From positions 1 through 17,962 of the forward strand of contig DATDBL010000243.1 in the NCBI GenBank assembly GCA_036524855.1: a stretch of DNA of 17,962 nt, written 5' to 3'. A program made the position numbers and the translations under genes. This document shows positions 8,116 to 15,435 of the stretch, one piece after another; position 1 is the stretch's first letter, and every line of letters begins with the position of its first letter. Source of the stretch: Aldersonia sp036524855 (GTDB taxonomy: Bacteria; Actinomycetota; Actinomycetes; Mycobacteriales; Mycobacteriaceae). The notes beneath the pieces are model-generated. The model did not search any database. It was not told the DNA's origin and saw only the letters and a program-made list of their open reading frames with translations.

Positions 8116-9171
8116 ATGAAGGCAGCACGTTTCCACGGGCCCAAGGACATCCGCATCGACGACATCGCCGAACCCGCCACCCGGCCGGGGACGGTGAAGG
8201 TCGAGGTGCAGTGGTGCGGCATCTGCGGCACGGACCTGCACGAGTACCTCGAGGGCCCGATCTTCGCTCCACCCGCCGACACCCCGCATCCGCTGACGGG
8301 GGAGACCGTGCCGATCACGCTGGGCCACGAGTTCTCCGGCGTCGTCGCCGAGTTGGGTGACGGCGTCACCGACCTCGCGGTGGGGGACCGGGTGGTGGTC
8401 GAGCCCTACATCGTCTGCGGCCGCTGCGATGCCTGTCAGCAGGGTCGCTACAACGTCTGCGCCACACTCGGTTTCGTCGGATTGTCCGGGTTCGGCGGTG
8501 GCTTCTCGCAGTACGTGGTCGCGGAACGCAAGTGGATCCACCCGATCGGCGACCTCGGCACCGACGTCGGTGCGCTGGTGGAACCGCTCGCCGTCGCCTA
8601 CCACGCCGTCCGCCTGTCGGGGGTGAAGCCGGGGCAGACGGGTCTGGTCTTCGGCGCCGGCCCGATCGGCCTCGTCACGACGGCCGCACTGAAGGCCGCT
8701 GGCGTCGAGGACGTCATCGTGGTCGAGCCCGCCGATATCCGCAAGGCCAAGGCGCCGACCGCGGGGGCCACCCACGTCGTCGACCCGACGGACGGCGACG
8801 TGGTGGCGCAGGTGCTCGACCTCACCGACGGTCGCGGCGCGGACGTGTCGTTCGAATGCGCCGGCATCGACGCGGTGCTCGCCTCGGCGATCAGGGCGAC
8901 CCGAGTCGGCGGTACGTGCGTGAACGTCGCCATCTGGGGTCACGAGGCGCGGGTCGCGATGAACGACCTGGTGTTCCGGGAGGTCAACGTGCTCGGCAGC
9001 CTCGCCTATGCGAACGACCACCCGGCGACGATCGAGATGATCACCAGCGGCAGAGTCGACCCGTTCCAGTTCATCACCGGCCGGATCGACCTCGACGACA
9101 TCGTGGCCAAGGGCTTCGAGGAGTTGATCACCAACAAGGAGGAGAACGTCAAGATCCTCGTCCGGCCGTGA
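8116..9171 (+). CDS. Zinc-dependent 2,3-butanediol dehydrogenase (MDR family)
   Basis: A 351-residue medium-chain dehydrogenase. ATG 8116 is preceded by a strong purine run, GAGAGAGAGG (8101-8110). Catalytic zinc ligands are C37 in WCGICGTDLHEY, the H71-E72 pair in LGHEFSG, and E156 in LVEPLAVAYHAV. The structural zinc site is C101, C104, C107 and C115. The nucleotide-binding motif is GAGPIG (180-185), with an acidic residue (E198) at the end of the second strand, favouring NAD(H). The sequence around ICGTDLHEY...PLTGETVPITLGHE is characteristic of (R,R)-butanediol dehydrogenases, which interconvert 2,3-butanediol and acetoin. Related sorbitol or threonine dehydrogenases are the main alternatives. 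Its place downstream of an AcoR-like regulator and a membrane protein fits uptake and oxidation of diols or acetoin. Confidence 0.92.
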   Translation: MKAARFHGPKDIRIDDIAEPATRPGTVKVEVQWCGICGTDLHEYLEGPIFAPPADTPHPLTGETVPITLGHEFSGVVAELGDGVTDLAVGDRVVVEPYIVCGRCDACQQGRYNVCATLGFVGLSGFGGGFSQYVVAERKWIHPIGDLGTDVGALVEPLAVAYHAVRLSGVKPGQTGLVFGAGPIGLVTTAALKAAGVEDVIVVEPADIRKAKAPTAGATHVVDPTDGDVVAQVLDLTDGRGADVSFECAGIDAVLASAIRATRVGGTCVNVAIWGHEARVAMNDLVFREVNVLGSLAYANDHPATIEMITSGRVDPFQFITGRIDLDDIVAKGFEELITNKEENVKILVRP

Positions 9172-9185
9172 TCGCGTCCGATGAC

Positions 9186-9197
9186 TAGACTCACCGG
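9186..9197 (+). promoter_or_regulatory. Probable leaderless promoter (-10 box TAGACT) for the transglutaminase gene
   Basis: TAGACT at 9186-9191 ends six bases before the ATG at 9198. This TANNNT-N6-ATG layout is the hallmark of leaderless genes in mycobacteria and relatives, where transcription starts on the A of the start codon. There is no ribosome-binding site between the box and the ATG, which agrees. No clear -35 box is visible. Confidence 0.55.
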
Positions 9198-10001
9198 ATG
9201 AAGCGAGACGTCTCCGCGCAGATCGACCTCGACATCGCCGAACCCACCGTGCTCGAGTTCCAGATCGCGGTGGCGCCGCACCCGGGCGCGCAGGTCAGCG
9301 AGTCGCTGTCGTTCCGGCTCGACGGCAGGCCGATCGCCGCGAAGGAGATCATCGGGGCGCACGGCAGCCGGATCCACAAGTTCGAGGCCGGGGTCGGCAA
9401 CCTGCAGGCCTCCTACGAGGCGAGCGTCGTGGGTCGCACCGCGCCCGCGCCGGTCGACGACTACGACCTGTCGATGTATCTGCGGCCGAGTCGCTACGCC
9501 GAGGCGGACAAGTTCTTCGGGTTCGCCGCAACGGAATTCGGCCAGTACACCGGGTCGGCGACGCTGCTCGCGAAGGTGTCGTCGTGGGTTGGGTCGCGGC
9601 TGAACTACGTGCCCGGCAGCAGCGACCCGATCGACGGCGCCACCGACACCCTGCTCGCGGGCGCGGGCGTGTGCCGCGACTTCGCCCACCTCGTCGTCGC
9701 GCTGCTGCGGGCGGTGAACGTGCCCGCGCGGCTCGTCGCGGTGTACCCGCCGGGCTGCGACCCGATGGACTTCCACGCCGTCGCGGAGGCGTTCGTGGAC
9801 GGGGAGTGGCGCGTCGTCGACGCCACCTGCCTGGCGCCGCGCTCGTCGCTGGTGCGGATCTCCACCGGCCGCGATGCCGCCGACACCGCGTTCCTCGACA
9901 ACCACGGCGGGTCGATCACGCTGAACAACGCCGCGGTGACTGCGGTGGTGGACGGCGAGCTGCCGACCGATGACATCACCGAACTGGTGTCTCTGGGCTG
10001 A
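9198..10001 (+). CDS. Transglutaminase-like (cysteine protease fold) protein
   Basis: A 267-residue soluble protein. The C-terminal half has the transglutaminase core with a Cys-His-Asp triad: C159 in GVCRDFAHL, H193 in DFHAVAEAF, and D208 in VVDAT. The N-terminal ~100 residues are a beta-rich domain like the one in actinobacterial family members of about this length. No signal peptide is visible, so it is probably cytoplasmic and acts as an amidase, peptidase or cross-linking enzyme on an unknown substrate. The start ATG 9198 has no ribosome-binding site but a well-placed -10 box (9186-9191), suggesting leaderless expression independent of the dehydrogenase 26 bases upstream. Nothing in the sequence links it functionally to the alcohol genes. 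Confidence 0.9.
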   Translation: MKRDVSAQIDLDIAEPTVLEFQIAVAPHPGAQVSESLSFRLDGRPIAAKEIIGAHGSRIHKFEAGVGNLQASYEASVVGRTAPAPVDDYDLSMYLRPSRYAEADKFFGFAATEFGQYTGSATLLAKVSSWVGSRLNYVPGSSDPIDGATDTLLAGAGVCRDFAHLVVALLRAVNVPARLVAVYPPGCDPMDFHAVAEAFVDGEWRVVDATCLAPRSSLVRISTGRDAADTAFLDNHGGSITLNNAAVTAVVDGELPTDDITELVSLG

Positions 10002-10011
10002 CCTGCCGACG

Positions 10012-10044
10012 CGGAACCCCGACTACCCGATCGGACGGTTTCCG
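10012..10044 (+). terminator. Possible hairpin after the transglutaminase gene
   Basis: CGGAACCCCGA (10012-10022) can pair with the segment ending TTCCG (10031-10044), around an 8-base loop and with small bulges. There is no U-tract, so this is at best a non-canonical terminator. It overlaps the CTACCCGATCGG element described separately, and the two readings compete. Confidence 0.3.
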
Positions 10045-10057
10045 GGTGCCGGACGGT
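10021..10057. promoter_or_regulatory. Candidate operator region upstream of mno
   Basis: CTACCCGATCGG at 10023-10034 reappears as its reverse complement inside the palindrome in front of the iron-ADH gene (14046-14057). Aligned over 21 bases the two agree at about 15 positions. Next to it, CGGACGGT occurs twice, 18 bases apart (10032-10039 and 10050-10057). This lies about 90-120 bases before the mno start, a sensible distance for an activator site. A shared response regulator is the natural candidate. This is inferred from sequence similarity only. Confidence 0.35.
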
Positions 10058-10142
10058 CGGTCTTGGCGCGTAGGTGTTGTGAGCGGGGCCACATGGGTCC
10101 ACGGTGGTCATGCACCCGATCGATTACCGAGAGGCAAATCCA

Positions 10143-11414
10143 ATGGCCATCGAGCTCAACCAGATCTGGGACTTCCCGATCAAGGAGTTCCACCCCTTCC
10201 CGCGGGCCCTGCTGGGCGTCGGCGCGCACGACATCATCGGCGTCGAGGCGAAGAAACTCGGCTTCAAGCGGTCCCTGCTGGTGACGACCGGCCTGCGCGG
10301 CTCTGGCATCATCGAGGAGCTGATCGGCAAGATCGAGCACCAGGGCGTCGAGATCGTGCTCTACGACAAGGTCGAGTCCAACCCCAAGGACTACAACTGC
10401 ATGGAGGCGGCGGCCCTCTACAAGCAGGAGAAGTGCGACAGCGTCATCTCCGTCGGCGGTGGCTCGAGCCACGACGCCGCCAAGGGCGCCCGTGTCGTGA
10501 TCGCGCACGACGGCCGCAATATCAACGAGTTCGAGGGCTTCGCCAAGTCCACGAACAAGGAGAACCCGCCGCACATCGCCGTATCCACTACGGCCGGAAC
10601 GGGTTCGGAGACGTCGTGGGCGTACGTCATCACCGACACCTCCGACATGGAGCACCCGCACAAGTGGGTCGGCTTCGACGAGGCGACGATCTGCACGGTC
10701 GCCATCGACGACCCGCTGCTCTACTACAGCTGCCCCCAGCACTTCACCGCGTACTGCGGCTTCGACGTGCTCGCGCACGGCAGTGAGCCGTACGTCTCCC
10801 GCCTGGACTTCGCGTCCTCGCTCGGCAACGCCCTGTACTCGATCGAACTGACCGCAAAGTACTTGCGGGAGGCCGTGTTCGAGCCGCGCAACCTCAAGGC
10901 GCGCGAGGGCATGATGAACGCGCAGTACATCGCGGCGCAGGCGTTCAACTCCGGCGGTCTCGGCATCGTGCACTCGATCTCGCACGCCATCAGCGCGTTC
11001 TTCGACAGCCATCACGGCCTGAACAACGCGATCGCCCTGCCGCGCGTGTGGGAGTACAACCTGCCCTCGCGCTACAAGCGCTACGCCCGCATCGCCACCG
11101 CGATGGGCGTGGACACCCGCAACATGACCACCGTGCAGGCCGCCGACGCCGCGGTCGAGGCCGCGATCCGGCTCGCCAGCGACGTCGGTATCCCGGCGAA
11201 CTTCGGCCAGGTGCGCACCGACACCTACGAGAAGAACCGGATGAACACCGGCAAGTACGCCGGCCGCGGCGACGTGATCAAGGGCGACGACAAGACCGTC
11301 CTCGCGATCTCCGAGCACATCCAGGGCGACTGGTGCACCCCGGGCAACCCCCGCGAGGTCACCGTGGAATCGATGATTCCGGTCGTCGGGCATGCCATCA
11401 ACTCGTCGTACTGA
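10143..11414 (+). CDS. mno: NDMA-dependent methanol dehydrogenase (group III Fe/Zn-type ADH)
   Basis: A 423-residue protein beginning MAIELNQIWDFPIKEF at ATG 10143, with GAGAGG at 10129-10133. The sequence closely follows the methanol:N,N'-dimethyl-4-nitrosoaniline oxidoreductases of Rhodococcus, Amycolatopsis and Mycobacterium as I remember them. The nucleotide loop is GGGSSHDAAKG (105-115). Metal ligands by alignment to FucO-type enzymes are D208 and H212 (FDVLAHGSE), H277 (GIVHSISHA) and H291 (DSHHGLNNA). These decameric enzymes hold NAD(P)H tightly, so free NAD does not recycle it. In mycobacteria the electrons are thought to pass to mycofactocin. Substrates include methanol and other short alcohols; formaldehyde dismutation is also reported. 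No mycofactocin biosynthesis gene is in the window. It heads a unit with a MoxR ATPase and a VWA protein. Confidence 0.95.
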   Translation: MAIELNQIWDFPIKEFHPFPRALLGVGAHDIIGVEAKKLGFKRSLLVTTGLRGSGIIEELIGKIEHQGVEIVLYDKVESNPKDYNCMEAAALYKQEKCDSVISVGGGSSHDAAKGARVVIAHDGRNINEFEGFAKSTNKENPPHIAVSTTAGTGSETSWAYVITDTSDMEHPHKWVGFDEATICTVAIDDPLLYYSCPQHFTAYCGFDVLAHGSEPYVSRLDFASSLGNALYSIELTAKYLREAVFEPRNLKAREGMMNAQYIAAQAFNSGGLGIVHSISHAISAFFDSHHGLNNAIALPRVWEYNLPSRYKRYARIATAMGVDTRNMTTVQAADAAVEAAIRLASDVGIPANFGQVRTDTYEKNRMNTGKYAGRGDVIKGDDKTVLAISEHIQGDWCTPGNPREVTVESMIPVVGHAINSSY

Positions 11415-11419
11415 CGTGT

Positions 11420-11460
11420 CGGGGACGCGGTCGGGCTCCTCCAGCCCGGGCGCGTCCCCG
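11420..11460 (+). terminator. Strong two-part hairpin between mno and the MoxR gene
   Basis: CGGGGACGCG (11420-11429) pairs perfectly with CGCGTCCCCG (11451-11460), and inside it GGGCT (11433-11437) pairs with AGCCC (11443-11447). The stem is very stable and begins six bases after the mno stop. No U-tract follows and the next gene starts 30 bases later. Partial termination, or protection of the mno message so that it outnumbers the downstream chaperone message, are the likely roles. Confidence 0.6.
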
Positions 11461-11490
11461 GTCCCGGATTCGACCAACGAGGAAGACACC

Positions 11491-12543
11491 ATGACCGCCG
11501 CACAGGTCCTGTTCAACCGCAACGGATTCGACGGCTCGGCCGATCTCGCCGCCGCGCTGCGCGAGCAGGACTATATCGCCGACGACGATCTCGCGACCGT
11601 CGTCCATCTGGCCACCGCGCTGGACCGCCCGTTGCTGCTCGAGGGCCCCGCGGGTGTCGGCAAGACCGAGTTGGCCAAGTCGCTCGCCGCGGCGGGCGGG
11701 CGCCGGTTGGTCCGGCTGCAGTGCTACGAGGGCCTCGACGACAACCGCGTGCTCTACGAATGGGATTACGCGAAACAACTTCTGCACGTGCAGATGCTGC
11801 GTGACCGGATCACCGCCGCGACCGCCGACATCGACGACCTCGACGAGGCGTCGCGCTACCTCGCCGGGCGTGACTTCGGGCTGTACTCCGAGGCGTTCCT
11901 GTCGGTGCGCCCGCTGCTGGACGCGGTGCTCTCCGACGAACCCGTCGTGCTGCTGATCGACGAGGTCGACCGCACCGAGGAGGCGATGGAGGCGCTGCTG
12001 CTCGAGGTGCTCGCCGAGCGGCAGGTGACGATCCCGGAGATCGGTACATTCGTCGCGCGCTCCGTGCCGTGGGTGATCCTCACCTCCAACGACACCCGCG
12101 AACTGTCCTCGGCGCTCAAACGCCGCTGCCTGCACTACCACCTGGATTACCCCACGCCGGAACGCGAACGCGACATCGTCGCCGTGCGCGCCCCCGCCGT
12201 GGAGGACGAGGTCGTGGCCGACGTCGTCGACCTGGCCCGCACGCTGCGCGAGTTCCCGTTGCGTAAGAGCCCGTCCATCTCCGAGGTGGTCGACGCCGCG
12301 CGCGCGGCGACCATTCTGCGCCGGGACGGCGCCCGCGATGCCGCCGCGACGCGCGCGATCCTGCTGTCCACGCTGCTGAAGTTCTCCAGCGACCGCGACG
12401 TCGCCCTCGAACGCCTCGCCGATCCGGTGCCGGCACCGGCGCCCGGACCGTCGCAGCCGTCCGAGCGCGTGACCGTCGCGTCGCACCCGGCGAACACCAC
12501 CACCGCGGCGTTCCGTGGCCGTGGCGGCGGGGGCAGGCGGTGA
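11491..12543 (+). CDS. MoxR-family AAA+ ATPase (CoxD-like)
   Basis: A 350-residue protein. The frame is open from 11392, but ATG 11491 is preferred because GAGGAAG (11479-11485) precedes it and the earlier codons overlap mno and the hairpin. Walker A is GPAGVGKT (52-59), Walker B VVLLIDEVDR (152-161), sensor 1 ILTSND (196-201), and a KRR arginine-finger region lies near 210-212. QCYEGLDDNRVLYEW is typical of the CoxD/MoxR branch. MoxR ATPases work with VWA partner proteins to mature or activate metal- or cofactor-containing enzymes, as CoxD-CoxE do for CO dehydrogenase and MoxR for PQQ methanol dehydrogenase. The C-terminus (from about 330) is a low-complexity Gly/Arg tail. The next gene, a VWA protein, begins inside the last codons (GTGA at 12540-12543), so the pair is translationally coupled. 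Its location after mno points to Mno as client. Confidence 0.93.
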   Translation: MTAAQVLFNRNGFDGSADLAAALREQDYIADDDLATVVHLATALDRPLLLEGPAGVGKTELAKSLAAAGGRRLVRLQCYEGLDDNRVLYEWDYAKQLLHVQMLRDRITAATADIDDLDEASRYLAGRDFGLYSEAFLSVRPLLDAVLSDEPVVLLIDEVDRTEEAMEALLLEVLAERQVTIPEIGTFVARSVPWVILTSNDTRELSSALKRRCLHYHLDYPTPERERDIVAVRAPAVEDEVVADVVDLARTLREFPLRKSPSISEVVDAARAATILRRDGARDAAATRAILLSTLLKFSSDRDVALERLADPVPAPAPGPSQPSERVTVASHPANTTTAAFRGRGGGGRR

Positions 12544-14039
12544 GATCCGCCGACGCGCTCGACGTGGTCGCCGCCGTGTTCGGCCGGCTGTTGCGCATCG
12601 CCGGGGTGTCGGCCTCGCCCGCCGAACTGATCGAGGTACGTCGGGTGCTCGGCCTGCTCGGCGCCCGCGACCGCGTGGCGTTGCGGGCGGCCCTGCGCGC
12701 GACGTGCGCGAAATATGCGCGCGAGCAACGTGGTTTCGACCGGGCCTTCGATGCGTTGTTCGGCGAGCAGGTGCTCGATCGGGCCACCGCCGACGCGTCC
12801 GGCCCGAGCCGCGCACACTCGCAGGCGGGCCTGCCCGACGAACTCGAGGTGTCCGAGGACCAGGAGATCGGCCGCTACGCCGAGTACAACGAGCGTGCCG
12901 CCGAGGTCGGTGAGCACTTCGACACCCCCGACGCCGACAAGGGCTTCAACCCGCACAAGGACGACGACGACTTCAGCGTCTCCGGCGCCGACAACCAACT
13001 GTCGGTGTCCGCCGAGGCGGACGAGGGCCGGCGCGGGATCAAGTACACCGTGGAGGTCGACCGGGCGTCCTCGACCACCGTGGGCGAGCTGTCCGACACG
13101 GTGGTGCCGATCGTCGCCGGCATGCTCAGCTTCGACGACCCCGACTCGATCCTCGCCTGGCTGGATGCCTACGACCCCAGCAAGGCCTACGGCGGCGAGG
13201 CCGGACCACAACACCTCACCGCCGCCCAACTCGCCCGCCTGACCGAGGCGGTCGAGGACTTCGTGAACGCGCTGGCGTCGCGGGCGGGGCTGTGCGCCGA
13301 ACCGGACTTCGGCGACACCGACGCCGAGAAAAGCCTCAGCCCGGACGTCGACCTCGCCTGCCACGAGGTGCTGCGCCGGATGCGCGGTGCGCCACGCCCG
13401 CGCCCGCGGGAGATGGGCCGGGGCCGCCTCGACATGCGGCGCACCACCCGCTCCAGCCTGCGCACCGACGGCGTGCCGTTCCGGCTGGTCATGCGCACCC
13501 CGCTGCCGGACCGGGTCCGGTTGCTGGTCCTGGCCGACGTGTCGCTGTCGGTCCGCCCCGTCACCGCGTTCACGCTGCGTCTCGCCCAGGCCATGCACCG
13601 GCGGGCGGAACGCTGCCGGGTGATGGCGTTCGTGGACCGGCCGGTCGATGTCACCGAGGCGCTGCTGTGCACCGGCGGTGACGACGCGCTGGCCGCCGTG
13701 CTCGCCGACGCCCATCTCGACCTCGAGGCGAGCAGCGACTACGGCCGGATGCTCGACGAGGTGATGACTGCCCACGCGGACGCGCTGGACTCGCGCACGG
13801 CGGTGCTGATCGTCGGGGACGGGCGCTCCAACGGGTTGCCGCCTAGGGTGGACCAGCTCCGGGCGCTGCGCCGGCGCGTGCACCGGCTGGCCTGGATCAC
13901 TCCCGAACCGGACCGCTACTGGCGCCAGGCCACCTGCGCGATGCCGCACTACGCGGAGGTGTGCGACGAGGTGATCGTCGCCCGCGACGCCGCGCAACTC
14001 GCCCAGCACGCGGCGGTCCTCGCCCGCGCGCTCTCGTAG
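12540..14039 (+). CDS. VWA-domain protein, CoxE-like partner of the MoxR ATPase
   Basis: A 499-residue protein from GTG 12540, overlapping the MoxR gene by four bases. The N-terminal ~80 residues are helical. A strongly acidic middle (about 100-165, with DKGFNPHKDDDD) is probably disordered. The C-terminal third is a von Willebrand A domain, with the metal-ion-dependent adhesion motif DVSLS (D333, S335, S337) in LLVLADVSLSV and a later acidic strand end IVGDGRSNG (near 425-432). MRRTTRSSLRTDGVPFRL just before the VWA domain resembles the CoxE family. It has no membrane helix, so it should be a cytoplasmic adaptor that presents a client to the MoxR ring. No CO dehydrogenase gene is nearby, so Mno or the iron ADH is the probable client. 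The stop is followed one base later by the palindrome at 14040-14061. Confidence 0.9.
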   Translation: MRSADALDVVAAVFGRLLRIAGVSASPAELIEVRRVLGLLGARDRVALRAALRATCAKYAREQRGFDRAFDALFGEQVLDRATADASGPSRAHSQAGLPDELEVSEDQEIGRYAEYNERAAEVGEHFDTPDADKGFNPHKDDDDFSVSGADNQLSVSAEADEGRRGIKYTVEVDRASSTTVGELSDTVVPIVAGMLSFDDPDSILAWLDAYDPSKAYGGEAGPQHLTAAQLARLTEAVEDFVNALASRAGLCAEPDFGDTDAEKSLSPDVDLACHEVLRRMRGAPRPRPREMGRGRLDMRRTTRSSLRTDGVPFRLVMRTPLPDRVRLLVLADVSLSVRPVTAFTLRLAQAMHRRAERCRVMAFVDRPVDVTEALLCTGGDDALAAVLADAHLDLEASSDYGRMLDEVMTAHADALDSRTAVLIVGDGRSNGLPPRVDQLRALRRRVHRLAWITPEPDRYWRQATCAMPHYAEVCDEVIVARDAAQLAQHAAVLARALS

Positions 14040-14114
14040 CACCTGCCCGATCGGGTAGGTGCACTGCTGTCCGCTTGCAGGTGGGCGCTTCGTCACCTGG
14101 CCCGTAGGGTAGGT
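14040..14114. promoter_or_regulatory. Tandem 21-base elements upstream of the iron-ADH gene
   Basis: Two elements of form CACCTG-N7-GGGTAGGT start at 14040 and 14094, exactly 54 bases apart, and match at 17 of 21 positions. The first is also a near-perfect palindrome (14040-14061, CACCT...AGGTG around CCCGATCGGG). Between them is CAGGTG (14078-14083), forming an inverted pair with CACCTG at 14094-14099 over a 10-base spacer. About five helical turns separate the main elements, which suits cooperative binding on one DNA face. TAGCCT at 14124-14129 is a possible -10 box. The first palindrome could alternatively act as an RNA hairpin ending the VWA transcript. Confidence 0.5.
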
Positions 14115-14140
14115 AGGGCGATGTAGCCTGGGTCACAAGG

Positions 14141-15415
14141 GTGGGCCCGGTGCAAGTGGAGGTCGAGGCGAGGCTGGTGGCACGAACGAACGCGTTCCCG
14201 ACCGAGAAGCGGTACCTGATCCCCGAGGCCACCCGTATCGCGGCTGGTGATCCAACGGTCGCGACCGCGCGCATCCTGAAGTTCCACGCCCCGGAGATCG
14301 TCTTCGGGCTCGAGTCGATGGCGGAGGCGGCGCACGCCGCCGTTCGTCTCGGTGCGCTGCGCCCGATGCTGGTCACCGACCCCGGGCTCATCGAGGCCGG
14401 CTGGGTCGACGAGTTGACAACCCACCTGCGCAAGCAGAGCGTCGACGCGCGGGCGTGGAGTGCGATCACGCCGAACCCGAAGGACCACGAGATCGCGGCG
14501 GGTCACGAGTTCTACCGCGCGAACGGCTGCGACGTCCTCGTCGCACTCGGCGGCGGATCGGTGATCGACGCCGCCAAGGGCGTCGCGATCCTCGCCGCGA
14601 ACGGCGGCGACATCCTCGACTACGAGGGCGTGGACAAGGCGCCGATGCCGATCCCGCCGCTCGTCGCGCTGCCGACGACGTCTGGCACCGGGGCGGACGT
14701 GTCGCAGTTCTGCATCGTCACCGACACCGCACGCGGCACCAAGATCACCATCCTGGGGCGGGCGCTCGTTCCCGACATCACCGTCATCGACCCGCGCCTG
14801 CTCACCACAATGCCCGAATGGCTCAACGCGGCAACCGGTCTCGACGCCCTCACGCACGGTATCGAGGCGTTCGTCTCGCTCGGGCACAACCGACTCACCG
14901 ACCACCACGCGCTACGCGCGGTGGCGATGGTGACCGACAACCTCGTGCGGACCATGCAACACCCCGACGACATGGCGGCCCGGGCGCTCATGGCGCAGGC
15001 CGCCCTCGACGCCGGACTGGCCTTCACCAACGCGATTCTCGGTGCGGCGCACGCGATGAGCCACCAGGTCGGCGGCATGCTCGACCTGCCACACGGCGTC
15101 ATCAACGGTGTGCTGCTGCCGCATGTCATCCGGTTCAACGCGGCGACGGACCCGGAACCGTACGCGGTCATCGCGGGCTGCCTCGGCCTCGTCGATTCCC
15201 GGGCGCCGGCGGCGGAAGCGGCGCTGGCGCTGGCGGATCGGGTGCAACGCCTCGCCGCCGACGTGGGCGGGCCGCGCGGGCTGTCCGAGATGGGGGTGCG
15301 CGACGCCGACGTGCCGCGCCTGGCCACGCTCGCCCTGCAGGATGCGTGCATGTCGACCAACCCGCGTCCCGCCGACGAGGCGCAGATGCAGGCGCTGTTC
15401 CGGACGGCGCTGTGA
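14141..15415 (+). CDS. Iron-type alcohol dehydrogenase (ErcA / propanediol dehydrogenase-like)
   Basis: A 424-residue group III alcohol dehydrogenase from GTG 14141. The nucleotide motif GGGSVIDAAKG is at 137-147. Metal ligands by alignment are D235 and H239 (GLDALTHGIEAF), H304 (GAAHAMSHQ) and H318 (LPHGVINGV). It differs clearly from Mno and is closer to the usual NAD-linked branch. A start at GTG 14177 is an alternative: GAGG at 14165-14168 is well spaced from it and the result is 412 residues, nearer the family norm. Related enzymes sit beside sensor kinases and NarL-type regulators elsewhere (ErcA in Pseudomonas ethanol control). In the M. smegmatis mno region, as I recall, the equivalent gene is linked to 1,3-propanediol use. 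It may be a metabolic enzyme, a sensory one, or both. It is coupled to the kinase through a six-codon reading frame. Confidence 0.9.
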   Translation: MGPVQVEVEARLVARTNAFPTEKRYLIPEATRIAAGDPTVATARILKFHAPEIVFGLESMAEAAHAAVRLGALRPMLVTDPGLIEAGWVDELTTHLRKQSVDARAWSAITPNPKDHEIAAGHEFYRANGCDVLVALGGGSVIDAAKGVAILAANGGDILDYEGVDKAPMPIPPLVALPTTSGTGADVSQFCIVTDTARGTKITILGRALVPDITVIDPRLLTTMPEWLNAATGLDALTHGIEAFVSLGHNRLTDHHALRAVAMVTDNLVRTMQHPDDMAARALMAQAALDAGLAFTNAILGAAHAMSHQVGGMLDLPHGVINGVLLPHVIRFNAATDPEPYAVIAGCLGLVDSRAPAAEAALALADRVQRLAADVGGPRGLSEMGVRDADVPRLATLALQDACMSTNPRPADEAQMQALFRTAL

Positions 15416-15435
15416 TGTTTGGGAAAGCGCTGTGA
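15415..15435 (+). CDS. Six-codon reading frame linking the ADH stop to the kinase start
   Basis: ATG 15415 shares its A with the ADH stop (TGATG, 15413-15417). It reads MFGKAL and ends in a TGA (15433-15435) that overlaps the kinase GTG at 15432. The arrangement could hand ribosomes from one gene to the next. GCGCTGTGA occurs at both ends (15407-15415 and 15427-15435). Whether it is translated is unknown; it may be a by-product of that duplication. Confidence 0.3.
   Translation: MFGKAL

Noticed and set aside
6802..9021. A 739-codon minus-strand open frame across the membrane protein and butanediol dehydrogenase
   Set aside because: It is rich in Arg, Gly, His and Asp with no domain or motif, and lies opposite two clear genes. 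Such frames are expected when codon third positions are almost all G or C.
11491..14039. CoxD/CoxE maturation genes for aerobic CO dehydrogenase
   Set aside because: No coxL, coxM or coxS gene or other CO dehydrogenase accessory gene is present; the pair sits directly after mno, so an Mno-linked role is preferred.
12147..14096. A 649-codon minus-strand frame opposite the MoxR and VWA genes
   Set aside because: Composition is typical of an antisense shadow, and the plus-strand proteins carry complete Walker and MIDAS motifs.
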